64,000 nucleotides of DNA from Selaginella moellendorffii (Eukaryota; Streptophyta; Lycopodiopsida; Selaginellales; Selaginellaceae), in contig NW_003314265.1 of the NCBI RefSeq assembly GCF_000143415.4, positions 1,840,777-1,904,776 on the forward strand, given 5' to 3'. The notes under the pieces were generated by a model. It worked only from the letters and a program-made list of their open reading frames with translations, had not been told where the DNA came from and did no database searches. Below are positions 11,640 through 22,751 of this stretch, one piece after another (positions within the stretch are counted from its first letter, which is position 1; every line of letters starts with the position of its first letter). Position numbers and translations under genes: made by a program.

Positions 11640-12560
11640 GAGGTTTAAGGGAAACCAGGCGGAAGAAGATGAAGAACAAGCAAAGAGAGCGCGTGGAGGC
11701 GAAAGCAGCGGGATGATGGAGGAGCTCCATCCGCGGCGGCAGCGCAGCGCAGGTCTGTGATCCGGCCATGGCGATGCGTGGATTGGTGTTCTTGGTGAAT
11801 CTTTGCTGCTTCTTTGCTGCCTGGTAGCGATATTTCGCCCAATGCTGCACGAATTGGCCGCGCTGCATTCTTCTTGCCGCTCGGCAAGGCTCCGCGCTGC
11901 CGAAATCGCTCGCGCTATTCCCGTGTCGATCTGGTGGCTGCTTGCTCGCTCGCCTTGTCCGATTTGGTCGAGAGATCCCTTCTTTCTTGCATCTTTTGGC
12001 CGCGTCCTTGCTGCTTGCGGCCAATCGCATCACGGGCGTCGCGAGCGTCGCAAATTTCTGTGAAATCTGGGGGTCTTCGTCCTTCTGGTGTGTCGCGCAA
12101 GATCTGTCCGTGAATCTTGCCTTTGGCAAGAGCGTGAGCGTTTTGTCCTTTGCCTGGCCGGGCCGATTGAAAGGCCTTGTGCTACCGATCCACCGCTTTT
12201 CGCGTTGGTTGCTAGGTTCCTGTTGGCATAAGTGTTGTGTGGCTCTTCTTTGTCGTCCTCCCAATCAGATATATTTTTCTTTTTTTGTTTCCTCTCTAAT
12301 GCGATGATTCTTGTGATTCTTGCAGGATGAGACTTGAAGAACAAGAGGACGAGGACGAAGAGTTTGGTCGGGGCTCGAGAATGACGCTGTAGATGTGGAG
12401 GCGTTCTAGGGGGTGAAGCTCTCGGTCCTGATCAAGAATAGATAGATAGATACAAGCAGTGCGTAGAACTCACGGTAACAAGGGATAGTCTAGAGGGGAC
12501 ATGGGATAGCTAGTCCTTCTTACAGGTTCGTTTAGCCGGATCATCCTTTTCTCCGCAGCG
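11640..12560 (+). promoter_or_regulatory. Putative 5' leader of the ARF gene with a leader intron
   Basis: The stretch upstream of the ARF start looks like a transcribed leader. A CAG/GTCTGTG donor occurs near 11751 and a pyrimidine-rich CTTGCAG acceptor ends at 12325, which would make a 5'UTR intron of about 570 nt, much longer than the coding introns. Long minus-strand open frames here (for example 11632-12264) look like composition artefacts of G/C-rich DNA. Leader borders are inferred and not fixed by any start-site signal I can see. Confidence 0.45.
12327..12416 (+). promoter_or_regulatory. Two tandem upstream ORFs in the ARF leader
   Basis: An ATG at 12327 opens a 21-codon acidic ORF that stops at 12392. 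The next ATG at 12393 directly follows that stop and opens a seven-codon ORF ending at 12416. A third minimal ORF (ATG-GGA-TAG) lies near 12500. All precede the main start at 12561. Translational control by leader ORFs is known for several angiosperm ARF mRNAs, so a similar role is plausible here. Confidence 0.55.
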
Positions 12561-15500
12561 ATGCGAGAGAGTGGCATCGGGTCTCCACGAATGTATGCAA
12601 CGCCAGGAGGAGGAGCAGCAGCAACAAGCGGGACAATTTTCGCTCGACCAGCAGGACCGAGGCCGGATGGCTCATCATCATCGCCACAAGTTCCAGCAAT
12701 GGGAAGACAAATCCCACAACGGGTTTCGGCGTTCAGCGGATATGTTTCATCAGGAAGTTCAGGTCTTTCGGTTTTTCCTCTCCTTTAAAAAAGTATTATA
12801 TTTCTTGTAGTTTCAACGGCGATTTTTGTTTCCAGGTGGCAGCTCACTCGACTCAGAGGCTTGGCATGCTTGTGCTGGACCTCTTGTTTGTCTTCCTCTT
12901 GTAGGCGATAGAGTTGTCTACTTTCCTCAGGGTCACATTGAACAGGTTTGTAGTGCGTGTTTGTCTTATCCGGCTGAGTTTTATATTGGGAAAGCAAGGC
13001 GAGAACTAACACGTTGGTGCTATTCGTGATCTTGACAGGTGCTGGCCTCTACAAATCAAAACGCTGCGGATTTGCAAATCCCGCAGTATAATCTTCCATC
13101 CCAGATTTTCTGTCGAGTGCTGAACTTGTCGCTGGGTGTAAGTTTTCTTTTTCCACCTTTTTGTACGCGAATGCCAAGAGGGATGTTTGTGAAACTTCTA
13201 TTATGTTACAGGCGTATCGGGAAACGGATGAAGTCTACGCGCAGATGACTCTCGTTCCTGAAAACGAGGTTTGTTTGTCTAATTGATTCAAGTGCATGGA
13301 CATGTAGCTATTTTATATTCGTATTTCTGACCAGCAACTTGACCAATCACTGGAGCTTGATGAACCTACAGCATCTTCAAAGGCCAAGCTGTCCATGTTC
13401 TCCAAAAACTTGACATCTTCTGACACAAGTACTCATGGAGGATTTTCTGTTCCGAGGCGTGCCGCTGAAGAATGCTTCCCCCGACTGGTAAGCTCGTATA
13501 TCCTGATATATGTCACTCCATATATTCGTTAAACTGGATTCCAGGATTATCAGCAAACCCCTCCAGCTCAGGAGATTATAGCAAAAGATCTTCATGGAGT
13601 TGAATGGAAGTTCCGCCACATCTACCGAGGTTCGTACATAGTTTTTGGCTATACTTTCTTACAAAATTCTTGACTTATCCAGGACAACCACGAAGGCATC
13701 TTTTGACGACAGGGTGGAGTGTTTTTGTAAGCCAGAAGAAGCTTGTTGCTGGCGATACCGTTCTCTTTGTCAGGTGAGCTACGGATTTGATCTGTTTTTC
13801 ATACCGTAATAATATTTCGTAACACATAGGGGAGATAATGGTGAGTTGAGAATCGGGATTAGGCGCGCTGTGCGCACGCAGAGCAGTGTCACTTCGTCTT
13901 CGCTACTGTCTAGCCACAGCATGCAAATTGGAGTCCTGGCTGCTGCTGCTCATGCTGTATCCACTAAGACCATGTTCACCGTGTTCTACAATCCTCGGTT
14001 TGACATTCTTTGGATTTAACACGGCAAAGTAATGAATTTGTTTTTCTTCAGGGCTAGTCCAGCTGAATTTGTTGTTCCATACCACAAGTACGTGAAATCT
14101 TTCAAGATGAACATTTTGATTGGTATGCGCTTCAAAATGAGATTTGAGACTGAGGATTCGTCGGAGAGAAGGTAAATCGTTTTGAAGTGAATCTTTTGTT
14201 TTGTCTTCTTTTGCTAACAGTACTCGGTAGTGTCAGATATATGGGAACTATTACTGGAATTGGCGATATCGATCCAGCTCGATGGCCTGGCTCTAAATGG
14301 CGCTTCCTAAAGGTAAAGAGTCTTGTCTTCAAGTGACGCATTTTTTAGCTTCTTCCTTTCTTATATAAGGTCGGTTGGGACGAGCACGCGGCTAGCGAAA
14401 GACAGGAGAGGGTGTCACCATGGGAGATAGAGCCATTTATTGCTCCCAATGTGACTCCCCCAGTTTCGACGAAGAGATTCAGGCCAACAATGCTCACAGA
14501 CATAAGTACGTTTCGATACTCTCTACATGCACTTTTAAACCACGGTTGGTCTATTATCAGGTGTCAGTCGAAAGTCATACGACAATCATCTTCGTCAGAT
14601 CCTACAGGCCAACCGTAATTTGCAGACATCTCACAAGTACGAGGCTGACGAGAGGGAAAACTTTCTCCTGAAGTCTCCTACAGCCCTCTATTCTGAGGCT
14701 AAGGTAACTTCAAGAGTTACTGAGGGTCATAGTGTTCCTGGTTTTCCTTCTGGATTGCCAAGCCCCGGAAACGAGGGGCTACCATCTCATCGTAAAGTCG
14801 ATATGCACCAGCAGCAGCTTAGGCTTTGTGTTCAGCAGTTTCGAGAGCAGAAGGTTCCTCTACAATTCGAGAAACCGCAGCAGCCTTCTCCAACCAGCAG
14901 CTTCGCTTCTCGGCAAGCAGCATTAAGTTGCCCACTCTACTTGCAGCCTCAACATACAACAGACAACTCTTTTCTTAAGCTTCTCATGTCGCCTACGCTG
15001 GCCTCGCTGCAACAGGCTCCCAGTAAGTAAAATCCATCGTCACTTCTTATGTAATGCTTTTTTGTCTACTCTTTTTTGTTCTTTCAGGAGTTGAGGAGCC
15101 CCTTGCAAGAGGTAATGCAAACGATTCTGACCGCGAGTGCAAACTATTTGGTTTCTCGTTGAAACCAAAGACAGCATTGGCCAGCACCGTCAAAGACGAC
15201 GTCCACAAGGATCTCGAGTCAGAAGCTTCCGGCTTCAGGAAGTGTTTTACTGGCCAGAACTGGAACCAGCAGCAGCAACAACAGCAACCAAGCAGGACGT
15301 GCACCAAAGTAAGATCTCATTCTTTATTTGAAGCGCCAGGCTCTGAATCTCTTCTACTTTTCATAGGTTCACAAACACGGTGCAGTGGGACGAGCTTTGG
15401 ACTTGTCCAAGTTCCGGGGATACACGCAACTCCTGGAGGAGCTGCAGCATCTGTTCGGCATTGACGAGAGCCTGAACGGGTCCGAGTGGCAAGCCGTGTA

Positions 15501-15764
15501 CGTAGATAACGAAGGCGACATGCTGCTCGTCGGAGACGACCCCTGGGAGTAAGATCTCGTCTGTGCATTTCATGGTGTGTTTGCTTAAAAGAGTTTTTAC
15601 ATTTCAGGGAGTTTTGCTCGACGGTGCGATGCATACGGATCCTATCGCCGGCTGAGATCCAGAAGCTTACCGTGCAGGCACGCAACAGCAGCACGGAAGA
15701 GCCATCCAGCAGGCTGTCCGATCAGCAGGATTCCTCATCCCCTCCCGCTACTAGCGACGAGTAA
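12561..15764 (+). CDS. ARF: Auxin response factor, class-B-like
   Basis: Nuclear transcription factor binding auxin response elements. Fifteen exons join in frame: 12561-12762, 12836-12945, 13039-13137, 13212-13268, 13335-13487, 13545-13629, 13683-13773, 13830-13997, 14052-14171, 14237-14312, 14370-14505, 14561-15022, 15088-15308, 15367-15548, 15608-15764, giving about 772 aa. The dimerisation/B3 region begins at [15 protein letters not shown] (about residue 70). The B3 core (about 165-270) includes [16 protein letters not shown] and [19 protein letters not shown]. The auxin-response domain (about 315-430) has [16 protein letters not shown] and [10 protein letters not shown]. The middle region is S/P/Q-rich and not strongly Q-rich, and a C-terminal PB1 domain (about 655-745) carries [18 protein letters not shown] and the acidic GDDPWEEF motif. 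[15 protein letters not shown] and the non-Q-rich middle fit repressor-type ARF1/2-like proteins. The start at 12561, rather than 12571, is set by splice phase. Introns are 53-93 nt. Confidence 0.93.
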
Positions 15765-15890
15765 TTAAGTAGCTCCTAAGATGCTTCGTTTTGCACTAAT
15801 TGAGAACTTCCCCTTTTTGCCCTGTCTATATAAAATAGTGGTACTTAGCTCAAGTTTAGGGTTCATCGGTGATAAAGGGCTAGGGCAGTG

Positions 15891-15950
15891 ATGGTGGATT
15901 TGGGGTTGGGGTTGGTGGTCGCCGATCCTTCCCCTCTGCCCATTGATCAG
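15891..15950 (+). pseudogene. Orphan first-exon candidate
   Basis: An ATG opens 20 clean codons (MVDLGLGLVVADPSPLPIDQ) ending at a CAG/GTAGGC donor-like site, with a telobox-like TTTAGGGTTC 30 nt upstream. It looks like the start of a plant gene, but no continuing coding exon was found; the next 1.9 kb is noncoding tandem repeat. It may be a gene start cut off from its body, or a chance ORF. Confidence 0.3.
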
Positions 15951-15969
15951 GTAGGCCGCTTTCTCTCCA

Positions 15970-17840
15970 CCCTCGCAAGATAAGTTCGTTTAGGTAGGGC
16001 TTTTCTTTGCGTTAGCAATAAGCGAGTAAGACTGAGATTTGGAAAGCGAAGCTTCTTGCAACGAGCTAAGAGGTATGCTAGAGGCGATCAAGAAATCGTG
16101 TTGAAACTCTCAACGCTTGAAGACACCTCTTTTCGATTGCAACGCAAAAGGGAGCCAGTGACACAACAAACAACTCAAACAAGCAAAGTGCAAAACAACG
16201 GGCCAAGGAACTCTCAACGCGAAGGGACACTCACCGATGTGGACAACGCTGTTTGAATACGAACAAAACTAACGATCAACGATACTTGGTTTCACATTGC
16301 CAGGTTCGTGTGTGTTTCGATTTGTTCTAATTTCTTGTCATGAAGAAGCCAAGTGACATGCTGGTGCTGCTCAACGACAATAAGAACTGAAAAACTCCCA
16401 TGTCACAGTGTGTGCCAAGAAGAGAAATGCTACTAGATTGGAGAGATTTTGTGTCAACGTTTTGGAGCTTTGAGTTGTGTTGTTGCTGCGCTCAACGCAA
16501 GACCTGCGAGCTGAGAAACAACGTTGGGAAACTGCGATCATCAGAACTTAAATCCAGCTGAATTTCTACATGACAATGGTCCAACCTCAATGAAAACAAC
16601 GATCAGCGACGGATCAAGTCCACTCTCGCCCGCAAGGTAAGTTCGTTTTGAGTAAGACACAACGAAACAAGAGAGATTTGCTGGAGACAAGAAAGCGAAG
16701 CTGCTTGCAACGAGCTAAGAGGTATTCTCTAGGCTAGAGGCGATTAAGAATTCGTGTTGAAACTCTCAACGTTTGAAGACGCTCTTTCTTTTCGATGCTA
16801 TGCTCAACGCACACAGTCCAAGTTAATATGATATGCTTGATCAAACAACTCAAACAAGCTAAGTGCAAAACAACGGTCCAAGGAACTCTCAACGCGAAGG
16901 GAAACTTGTTGTCAGGTTTGTGTGTTTCAATTTGTTTTAAGTTCTTGTCATGAAAAAGAGAAGTGACATGTTGGTGCTGCTCAACCACGATAAGAACTAA
17001 AAAACGCTGTGTCCAAGAAGAAAAATGCTACGAGATTGGAGAGATTCTATGTCAACGTTTGTAGAGATTGTCAGCGATGTTGCTGCTGCTCAACCCAAGA
17101 CCTGCGAGCTGAGAAACAACGTCGAGCTGAGAAACAACGTCGGGCATCTGCAATCTTCAAAACATCAATCCGTACATGACAATGGTCCAACCGCAACGAA
17201 AACAACGATAATGAAAACTCTGGCTGTCCAACGATATGGAAGTTTAACAGGTTCGTGAGCTAGCTGTTCTAACCAAAATGTTTGTTGAAAATGTACATGA
17301 CAATGGTCTAACCTCAATGAAAACAACGATCATGATCCGTCGCAAGGTAAGTTTGTTCAGGGCTTTTCTTCGTGTTAGCAATAAGCGAGTAAGACAACGA
17401 AACAAGAGAGATTTGCTGGAGACAAGAAATATGTAGAGTGATCAACGTTAAAAGAGAGGCTAGAAGCAATCAAGAATTTGTTGAAACTCTCAACGTTTGA
17501 AGACGTTCTTTCTTTTCGATTGAGATTGTCGACGGGGTATGCTCAACGCAAAAGGGAGCCAGTGACACAGTCAAGCTAAGATGATATGCTCAAACAACTT
17601 AAACAAGCTAAGCGCAAAACAACGGTCCAAGAAACTTTCAACGGGAAGGGAAACTTGTGAATACGAACAAAACTAACGATCATTGAAAGTTGACATACTT
17701 AGCTTCATGTTGTCAGGTTTGTGTGTGTTTCAATTTGTTCTAATTTCTTGTCATGAAAAAGACAAGTGACATGTTAGTGCTGCTCAACCACGATAAGAAC
17801 TAAACAACGCTGTGTCCAAGAAGAAAAATGCTACGAGATT
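15970..17840. repeat. Three degenerate tandem repeats of about 0.5-0.7 kb, CAACG-rich
   Basis: Three copies begin near 15970, 16632 and 17340. Shared blocks in order include TAGCAATAAGCGAGTAAGAC, GTTGAAACTCTCAACG, AAACAACTCAAACAAGC, GCAAAACAACGG, CTAATTTCTTGTCATGA, AGTGACATGCTGGTGCTGCT and GACCTGCGAGCTGAGAAACA. Copy 2 carries an internal doubling of GAGCTGAGAAACAACGTCG at about 17107-17143. All frames contain stops, so it is noncoding. The pentamer CAACG, mostly as TCAACG or ACAACG, recurs far above expectation throughout and stops where the SAC3 3' end begins. No match to C/D or H/ACA snoRNA box order was found. Function unknown; a transcribed noncoding RNA or satellite-like array are both possible. 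Confidence 0.75.
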
Positions 17841-18029
17841 GAACTTCCTTTTGTTTTTGCAACGCCATAAGATTGCAACGGTGACATAGAACAACGTTCC
17901 AAGGCCAGCTAACGATGGAAGTGTACGCTTTGGCAGTGGCAAAACGAGACAATCTACACGCACTCTGTAGTTTCCTTGAAAAGAAATGAATACATTTACA
18001 AAGTTGCAAATATTTGTCGAGTAGTTATG

Positions 18030-21000
18030 TCAAAAAACACCAAAGTAGCTTGTAAGCTTCCCAGAGACGAGTGTCTGGGCGCTGTGGCAGCTACTCAAGA
18101 GCTCGTTAAATCTCTTGTAGCTGTCCGAGCTTGAAGACCTCGGGCTCGTCACTTCCAAAACTTCCAAGCCGGTCCCCTCTGGCGTGAGCACGAGCAGCTT
18201 CGTGTCCTCTGTCCACGGCCGAGGAATTTCTTCCAGTCCAGTCGCTGCTGCCTGAGTGTTTTCATCCAGCCTTTTGTCCAGCCTTGCCACTAGCTCGTCC
18301 AGTCGTGCCTCTGGCTCCGTCTGAGGTAGCACTGCCTCTTCTTCGTCCCTGGCCTTTGGGAGTAGACTCAAAAGCTCGAGCTCATCTCCGCTTCTCAGGT
18401 ACTCGAGCTCGTGCCTGAGCATAACGTCCTCTGGCTTTGAAGTTGCAGTATCACGGGCAGTCTCGGTCTCCTTGGTGTACTGCTGGTTGTATCTCTCCAC
18501 AAAACTCACAACCTTTTCCTGGATCGCCTCGGGGATGTCGCCACCTTGGAGCCGAGACGCAAACGCAAGACTCTTTTCGTAGTCCCCTACCTCATCTCTG
18601 TGAAAGGACATCTCGCGCAAGAGATAAACCGTCGGGGGAGGCTCGCTGTTGAGACGCATCAGCTTCGTCCAGAAAATGCTCCGGAACACCCGACGCCAGT
18701 TCGCCAGGATCCGGCAGCCACCTTCCGACCACTCAAGGCTCACTGCTCCATCCAAAATGCTGGCTGCGACACGGTTAGCCTCCGGTTCTTCGTAGCCGAG
18801 CTTGCTCAGGTACACTTCCAGCGGAGCCAGTAGAGACTTGTATTGAGCTCTCACGCAGTCGAGGATTGCCTCCGCCGACAACCGTGAGAGAGCTAGAGCA
18901 AACGGGGTTCGTTCGTCAAGGTGAGGAAAGGGAGGCAGTCGGCAGAGCTCCAGCGCGTAGAAAATTGGCTGCAAACTCCCAAAGCTGTTCCAGCCTGCGG
19001 GAGGAGTGTCCTGATCCTTATACCAAGCTTCCGACAAGGTCGCAAGGTCGGGAGGAGGCCAGTAACTGGGACTCGTACTGGCAGCGTTTGTCACCTCCGC
19101 TGTAGCATCGTGGAGCGCTTTGTTGAAGACTGCTACGTAGTCTCCGGGCTCGGCTTTGGTTTCTTCCCGTGACGAGTTTAACGTAGAGTAGAGCTTTTCT
19201 GCCACCAAGTCGCGGAGATCCACAGCATGAAGCTCTGGCTGAGCCGGCGCTAAAGTCGCGAGCCACTCAATACCCCTGGCTAGAGTCTCACTGGAGTAGA
19301 ACCCGTGTTCACTTTTCCCAGTGATCGATAAAACTATCCAGCTACTGATCTTGTCGCCGTCCAATCTGTGTAGCTGAAGCAGCAGTGCTAACTCTTCTTC
19401 TGGTGGCGGCCTTCTGTTGAGATCGCCCTCGTCTGATCCAAAGCCACTTGAAAATACCAACAGCGGCACAGACGTCCCGGTCGGAAGAGATTCCACCAGC
19501 GAATGTAGCTTGCTGCGCATCCTGCTTAGAGGCGAGCCTTCGTCAACCAAGAACAAGAGAGCGCTTGCCCCGTTGATACCTGGCTGGAAGCTTCTGTCGA
19601 GACCAATCTCTTTGGTGATGCAGTGGCAAGCTACTTTGTTTTCGACGTTGCTCGAGATGTAGCATGTTACTGTGTCCCCTTCCAGATTTCCGATTAGCTT
19701 TGACCTCAGCCAGTGCGCCGGAAGCTCACTGCCTCGTCCCTTGGACGAATTGTCTCCCATGCAGAAAACCAGTTTCCAGTAAATAGTTCCCGCCCGTGGA
19801 TTCTTAGCTCTGAGAACCGGAGAAACTATTTCCGACACGTCCAAGAACTTCCACATGCTGTTGAGAAGCGAGACTCGTTGCGTTTTCAAACGGTCCAAGT
19901 CTTCTTTGGCGAGTCCTTGCTTTGTAAGTCGAGAAACGTACTTTCGTCCGTGTTGCATCGGCAAGCCAAGGATCATTGATGACAGAGCCGCTCGGGCTCG
20001 TAGTTTTCGCAATCTGGCAGCTTCCATGATAGCATCGGTCTTACGCTTCCACCTCCTACAAAAACCACTTTAAAGTTTCACGAGAAAAACTGAGTCAATA
20101 CAAACCGGAACCAGAGCCGTGCCCGTCCTGTACTTGCTTCCTCGAACTTCATCCTCTCTTCTTCTTGCCGAGCTTCTTCCAGTCGAGCTTCTTCTTCTTT
20201 CCTTTCTAACTCCTCAGCTTCAGCCAGCGAAACCTCTCCAGGACTAGTAATCTCCTGTCTTTTTGGAGAGTGGTCCTGCTCCTCATAATCGTCTGAACGA
20301 GTTCTTTTCCCTGTGGACGTTTTCTCAGCTACCATGCTGTCTTGCATACTTGGCAGCGGAGCACCCACATCTATGTGTTTCTCGGCTGGCTGGCTTAGAT
20401 TAAGCGGCCGTAACCAATCAAACGATCCCGTCGGAAAGATGTAAGATGGAGCAACCGGAGTCTCGACTACCGTCGGGGCCTTTGCGATAAAAACTGGCGT
20501 TTCTCCGTCGTCATAGTCAGGCATTTCTTCTTCCACTATCTCCGCTGGAGCTTCTTGCACAGCGTTGAATGAAACGTACTCCGTCATATCCGTTTGTAGT
20601 TCCGGACTCTGAGCAGTAAACCGAGGAGCTTCTCTGTTCTGGGAGACAACGTCGTCAATAATTCTTGGGGATCTTTTGGATTCCACCAACCGGGATCTAT
20701 GAAGCCCGTAGTCCTGGTCTTTATTCAGGAACTCGGACTCCTTTACCACGTAAGGCTCTTCAAACAGTTTGATAGAAAATCCATGATAAGATAAGAGATC
20801 GCCAACCTCATGCCTCTGAAAGAGAAAGGAAACAAGCGAATGGTTTTAAGTATCGTTTGTTTCAATTACATTCGTACCTCCATGCCTAACCATTTCTTAA
20901 GTTGAGATAACGGGATCCCTTGAGACACCCTCAACCCGCTGTAAAGAGCGGCCAGCGCCTGGCTGCGAACCTGTGCGCTCCAGCACGTTAAAACCAGATA

Positions 21001-22391
21001 ATACAGACAATTTATAGACACCTTTGAAAACTGAGCATGCATGAGGCAGGCTTGTAAATAAGTGGCCTTTGCAGCAAGCTTGAAAAAACCGATGTAATTA
21101 GGAAGCTTGTACATCCTGATTCAAGAAGGTTACGTCAATAAAGGCTTCCAGTCGCTTACCTCGCAACTTTGCGGGCAAAAATAACATCAGAGGAATTTCT
21201 CATAGCAGGACTCATTGAGGACAAATGAACGGAGAGATCAAATGGTTCTACCTGGAAACAGAGGATAAGAAAATGTACAGCTTTCAAGACTTACGGCAAA
21301 ACCAGGATGCTGGTCGAGTTTGAGAAGCGCATAATACCCCCGAAATTCGGGCTCAGTCATAAGAGGCTCCCCTTTCCTTCGATGATCATCGTACATTTGG
21401 AAGAGCTCGCTAAACGCCTTGTTCATCTGCTCGATGTTAAGATGAGCGTCAAAACCCTCCACGAAGCCTTCTCCCTTGGGAAACTCGCACAACTCGTGCA
21501 TGGCCAGTATATGCAGCCGAATCTGGGGAAGAAAGAAACGCAAGAAAATACGTTTTGACTTTCACGCCGCCACAGCAGAGAACTTACCATCTGCTCGTGC
21601 ATCACAATGGCCTCGTGGTTGAAAATATGCTGCATCCTTAGATCCACCCTCACAGCTCGCATACGGTCCCAAAGAAAGTTATACAAGCCCAAGAGCTCCT
21701 GGGTATAAGACTGCTCCAAAAGGCCGAGAAGATAGTCCATGGTTGCTCGCAACACAGGCAAGGAGCGTATCAGCATTGGATCCTTGTCCGGCGTCCTCGT
21801 GTACTGCGAATGAAATAAGACACAGAATGAGCGAGCGATACACGCTCTTTCACCATTGCTTACTTGTCACCTTTTTCACAGCAAGACTGATAGAGGTCTG
21901 GTTTCTATCCCCGCCTACACGCTCGTAGCGATCGAGATCTCCTATCCGTTCTCTTTCGGATCTCTCACTCTCTGATAAGGAAGAACAAAGAGAGATGAGT
22001 GAAACAAGCACTATTGTGACTTCATACCTGGGCACATATCAGGACAAAGGCCAGGAATTGGCTCGCTGGGTCCAGAGAAGCTGGAGGAGCTTGGTCTAGG
22101 CACCGGCGGCTTCTGGATGGTAGATCCATGAGGAGGAAGAGGCGCTCCTCTTCTAGCCGGCAGGTCGAGAGAGAATACCTCTGGAGACAGCGCCTCGCCC
22201 CTTCTGTTGGACGGCGGATCGGGAGAGAATGGCGACGATGCCACCACCGCTGTCGCCGCTGCTGGCGCTGGAGCCCTGAATGCCGCCTTACCGAAACCGA
22301 ATGGAAGCGTGGGCGGAGTGAGAGGACCGGCCGTGTCCGCTCCAAAATTCGTGTAGGCCGCGATCGGCGTGGCATTCTCCTCCATTTCCAT
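18030..22391 (-). CDS. SAC3: SAC3/GANP-family mRNA export protein
   Basis: Scaffold of the TREX-2 complex, which links transcription to mRNA export at nuclear pores. Eight exons (complement): 22391-22028, 21971-21871, 21803-21588, 21522-21295, 21251-21160, 21115-20878, 20815-20106, 20055-18030; about 1324 aa. The N-terminus is Pro/Ala/Gly-rich. The SAC3/GANP domain spans about residues 115-415, from GLCPDMCPESERSERER through YTRTPDKDPMLIRSLPVLR, IRLHILAMHELCEF and SQVRSQALAALYS-like helices. A charged linker with a Glu/Arg coiled coil follows (about 415-660). The last exon (about 650-1324) holds a long C-terminal region typical of plant SAC3B-like proteins. The start lies one base beyond a telobox (AAACCCTAA at 22392-22399) in the leader. 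All introns are canonical and short. Assignment to SAC3B rather than SAC3A is inferred from length and the long C-terminus. Confidence 0.9.
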
Positions 22392-22751
22392 AAACCCTAA
22401 AACATTTGCCCTAAAAGAAGATAAGTGTAATCATACAAGAAGATTCGTAGAATCTTTGTTTCTACTTAGAAGATCTACGATTTTTTTTTAAACTTGAAGA
22501 CTTTTGTGTTTGATACAATCGTCACTAACTTTTTGATAAGATAGCCGCGCAACAGCTCCGCTAAAGTTAGCAAGGAGCGAAACTAGTTGAAAGATTCGCT
22601 GCATTTTCCGGGCTTTCTAAGTTTGTCATCATCGCGCGCTGACCCTTTCTCCTTGCTCTTCGTCTTCCTCTTTGATCCTATCCAGCGCTTCCACCGCATT
22701 CATGACAAGGGGAAAGCTTGGTTTTCTCTAGCGCGCTCGCTGGTTTCTTCA
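22392..22751. promoter_or_regulatory. Divergent intergenic promoter region, SAC3 / HAK-KUP
   Basis: The 360-bp gap separates two start codons on opposite strands, so both promoters must lie here or overlap the 5' exons. A telobox (AAACCCTAA) sits at 22392-22399 immediately upstream of the SAC3 start, as is common in plant housekeeping promoters. An open frame runs upstream of the HAK/KUP ATG from 22587, so an N-terminal extension cannot be excluded. Confidence 0.5.

Noticed and set aside
11632-12264. 210-codon minus-strand ORF
   Set aside because: No recognisable domain, odd composition, and it lies antisense in the probable ARF leader/intron; best explained as a shadow of G/C-rich DNA.
15970-17840. 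C/D-box snoRNA cluster
   Set aside because: CTGA words occur, but paired RTGATGA boxes and terminal stems at the right spacing were not found in the repeated blocks.
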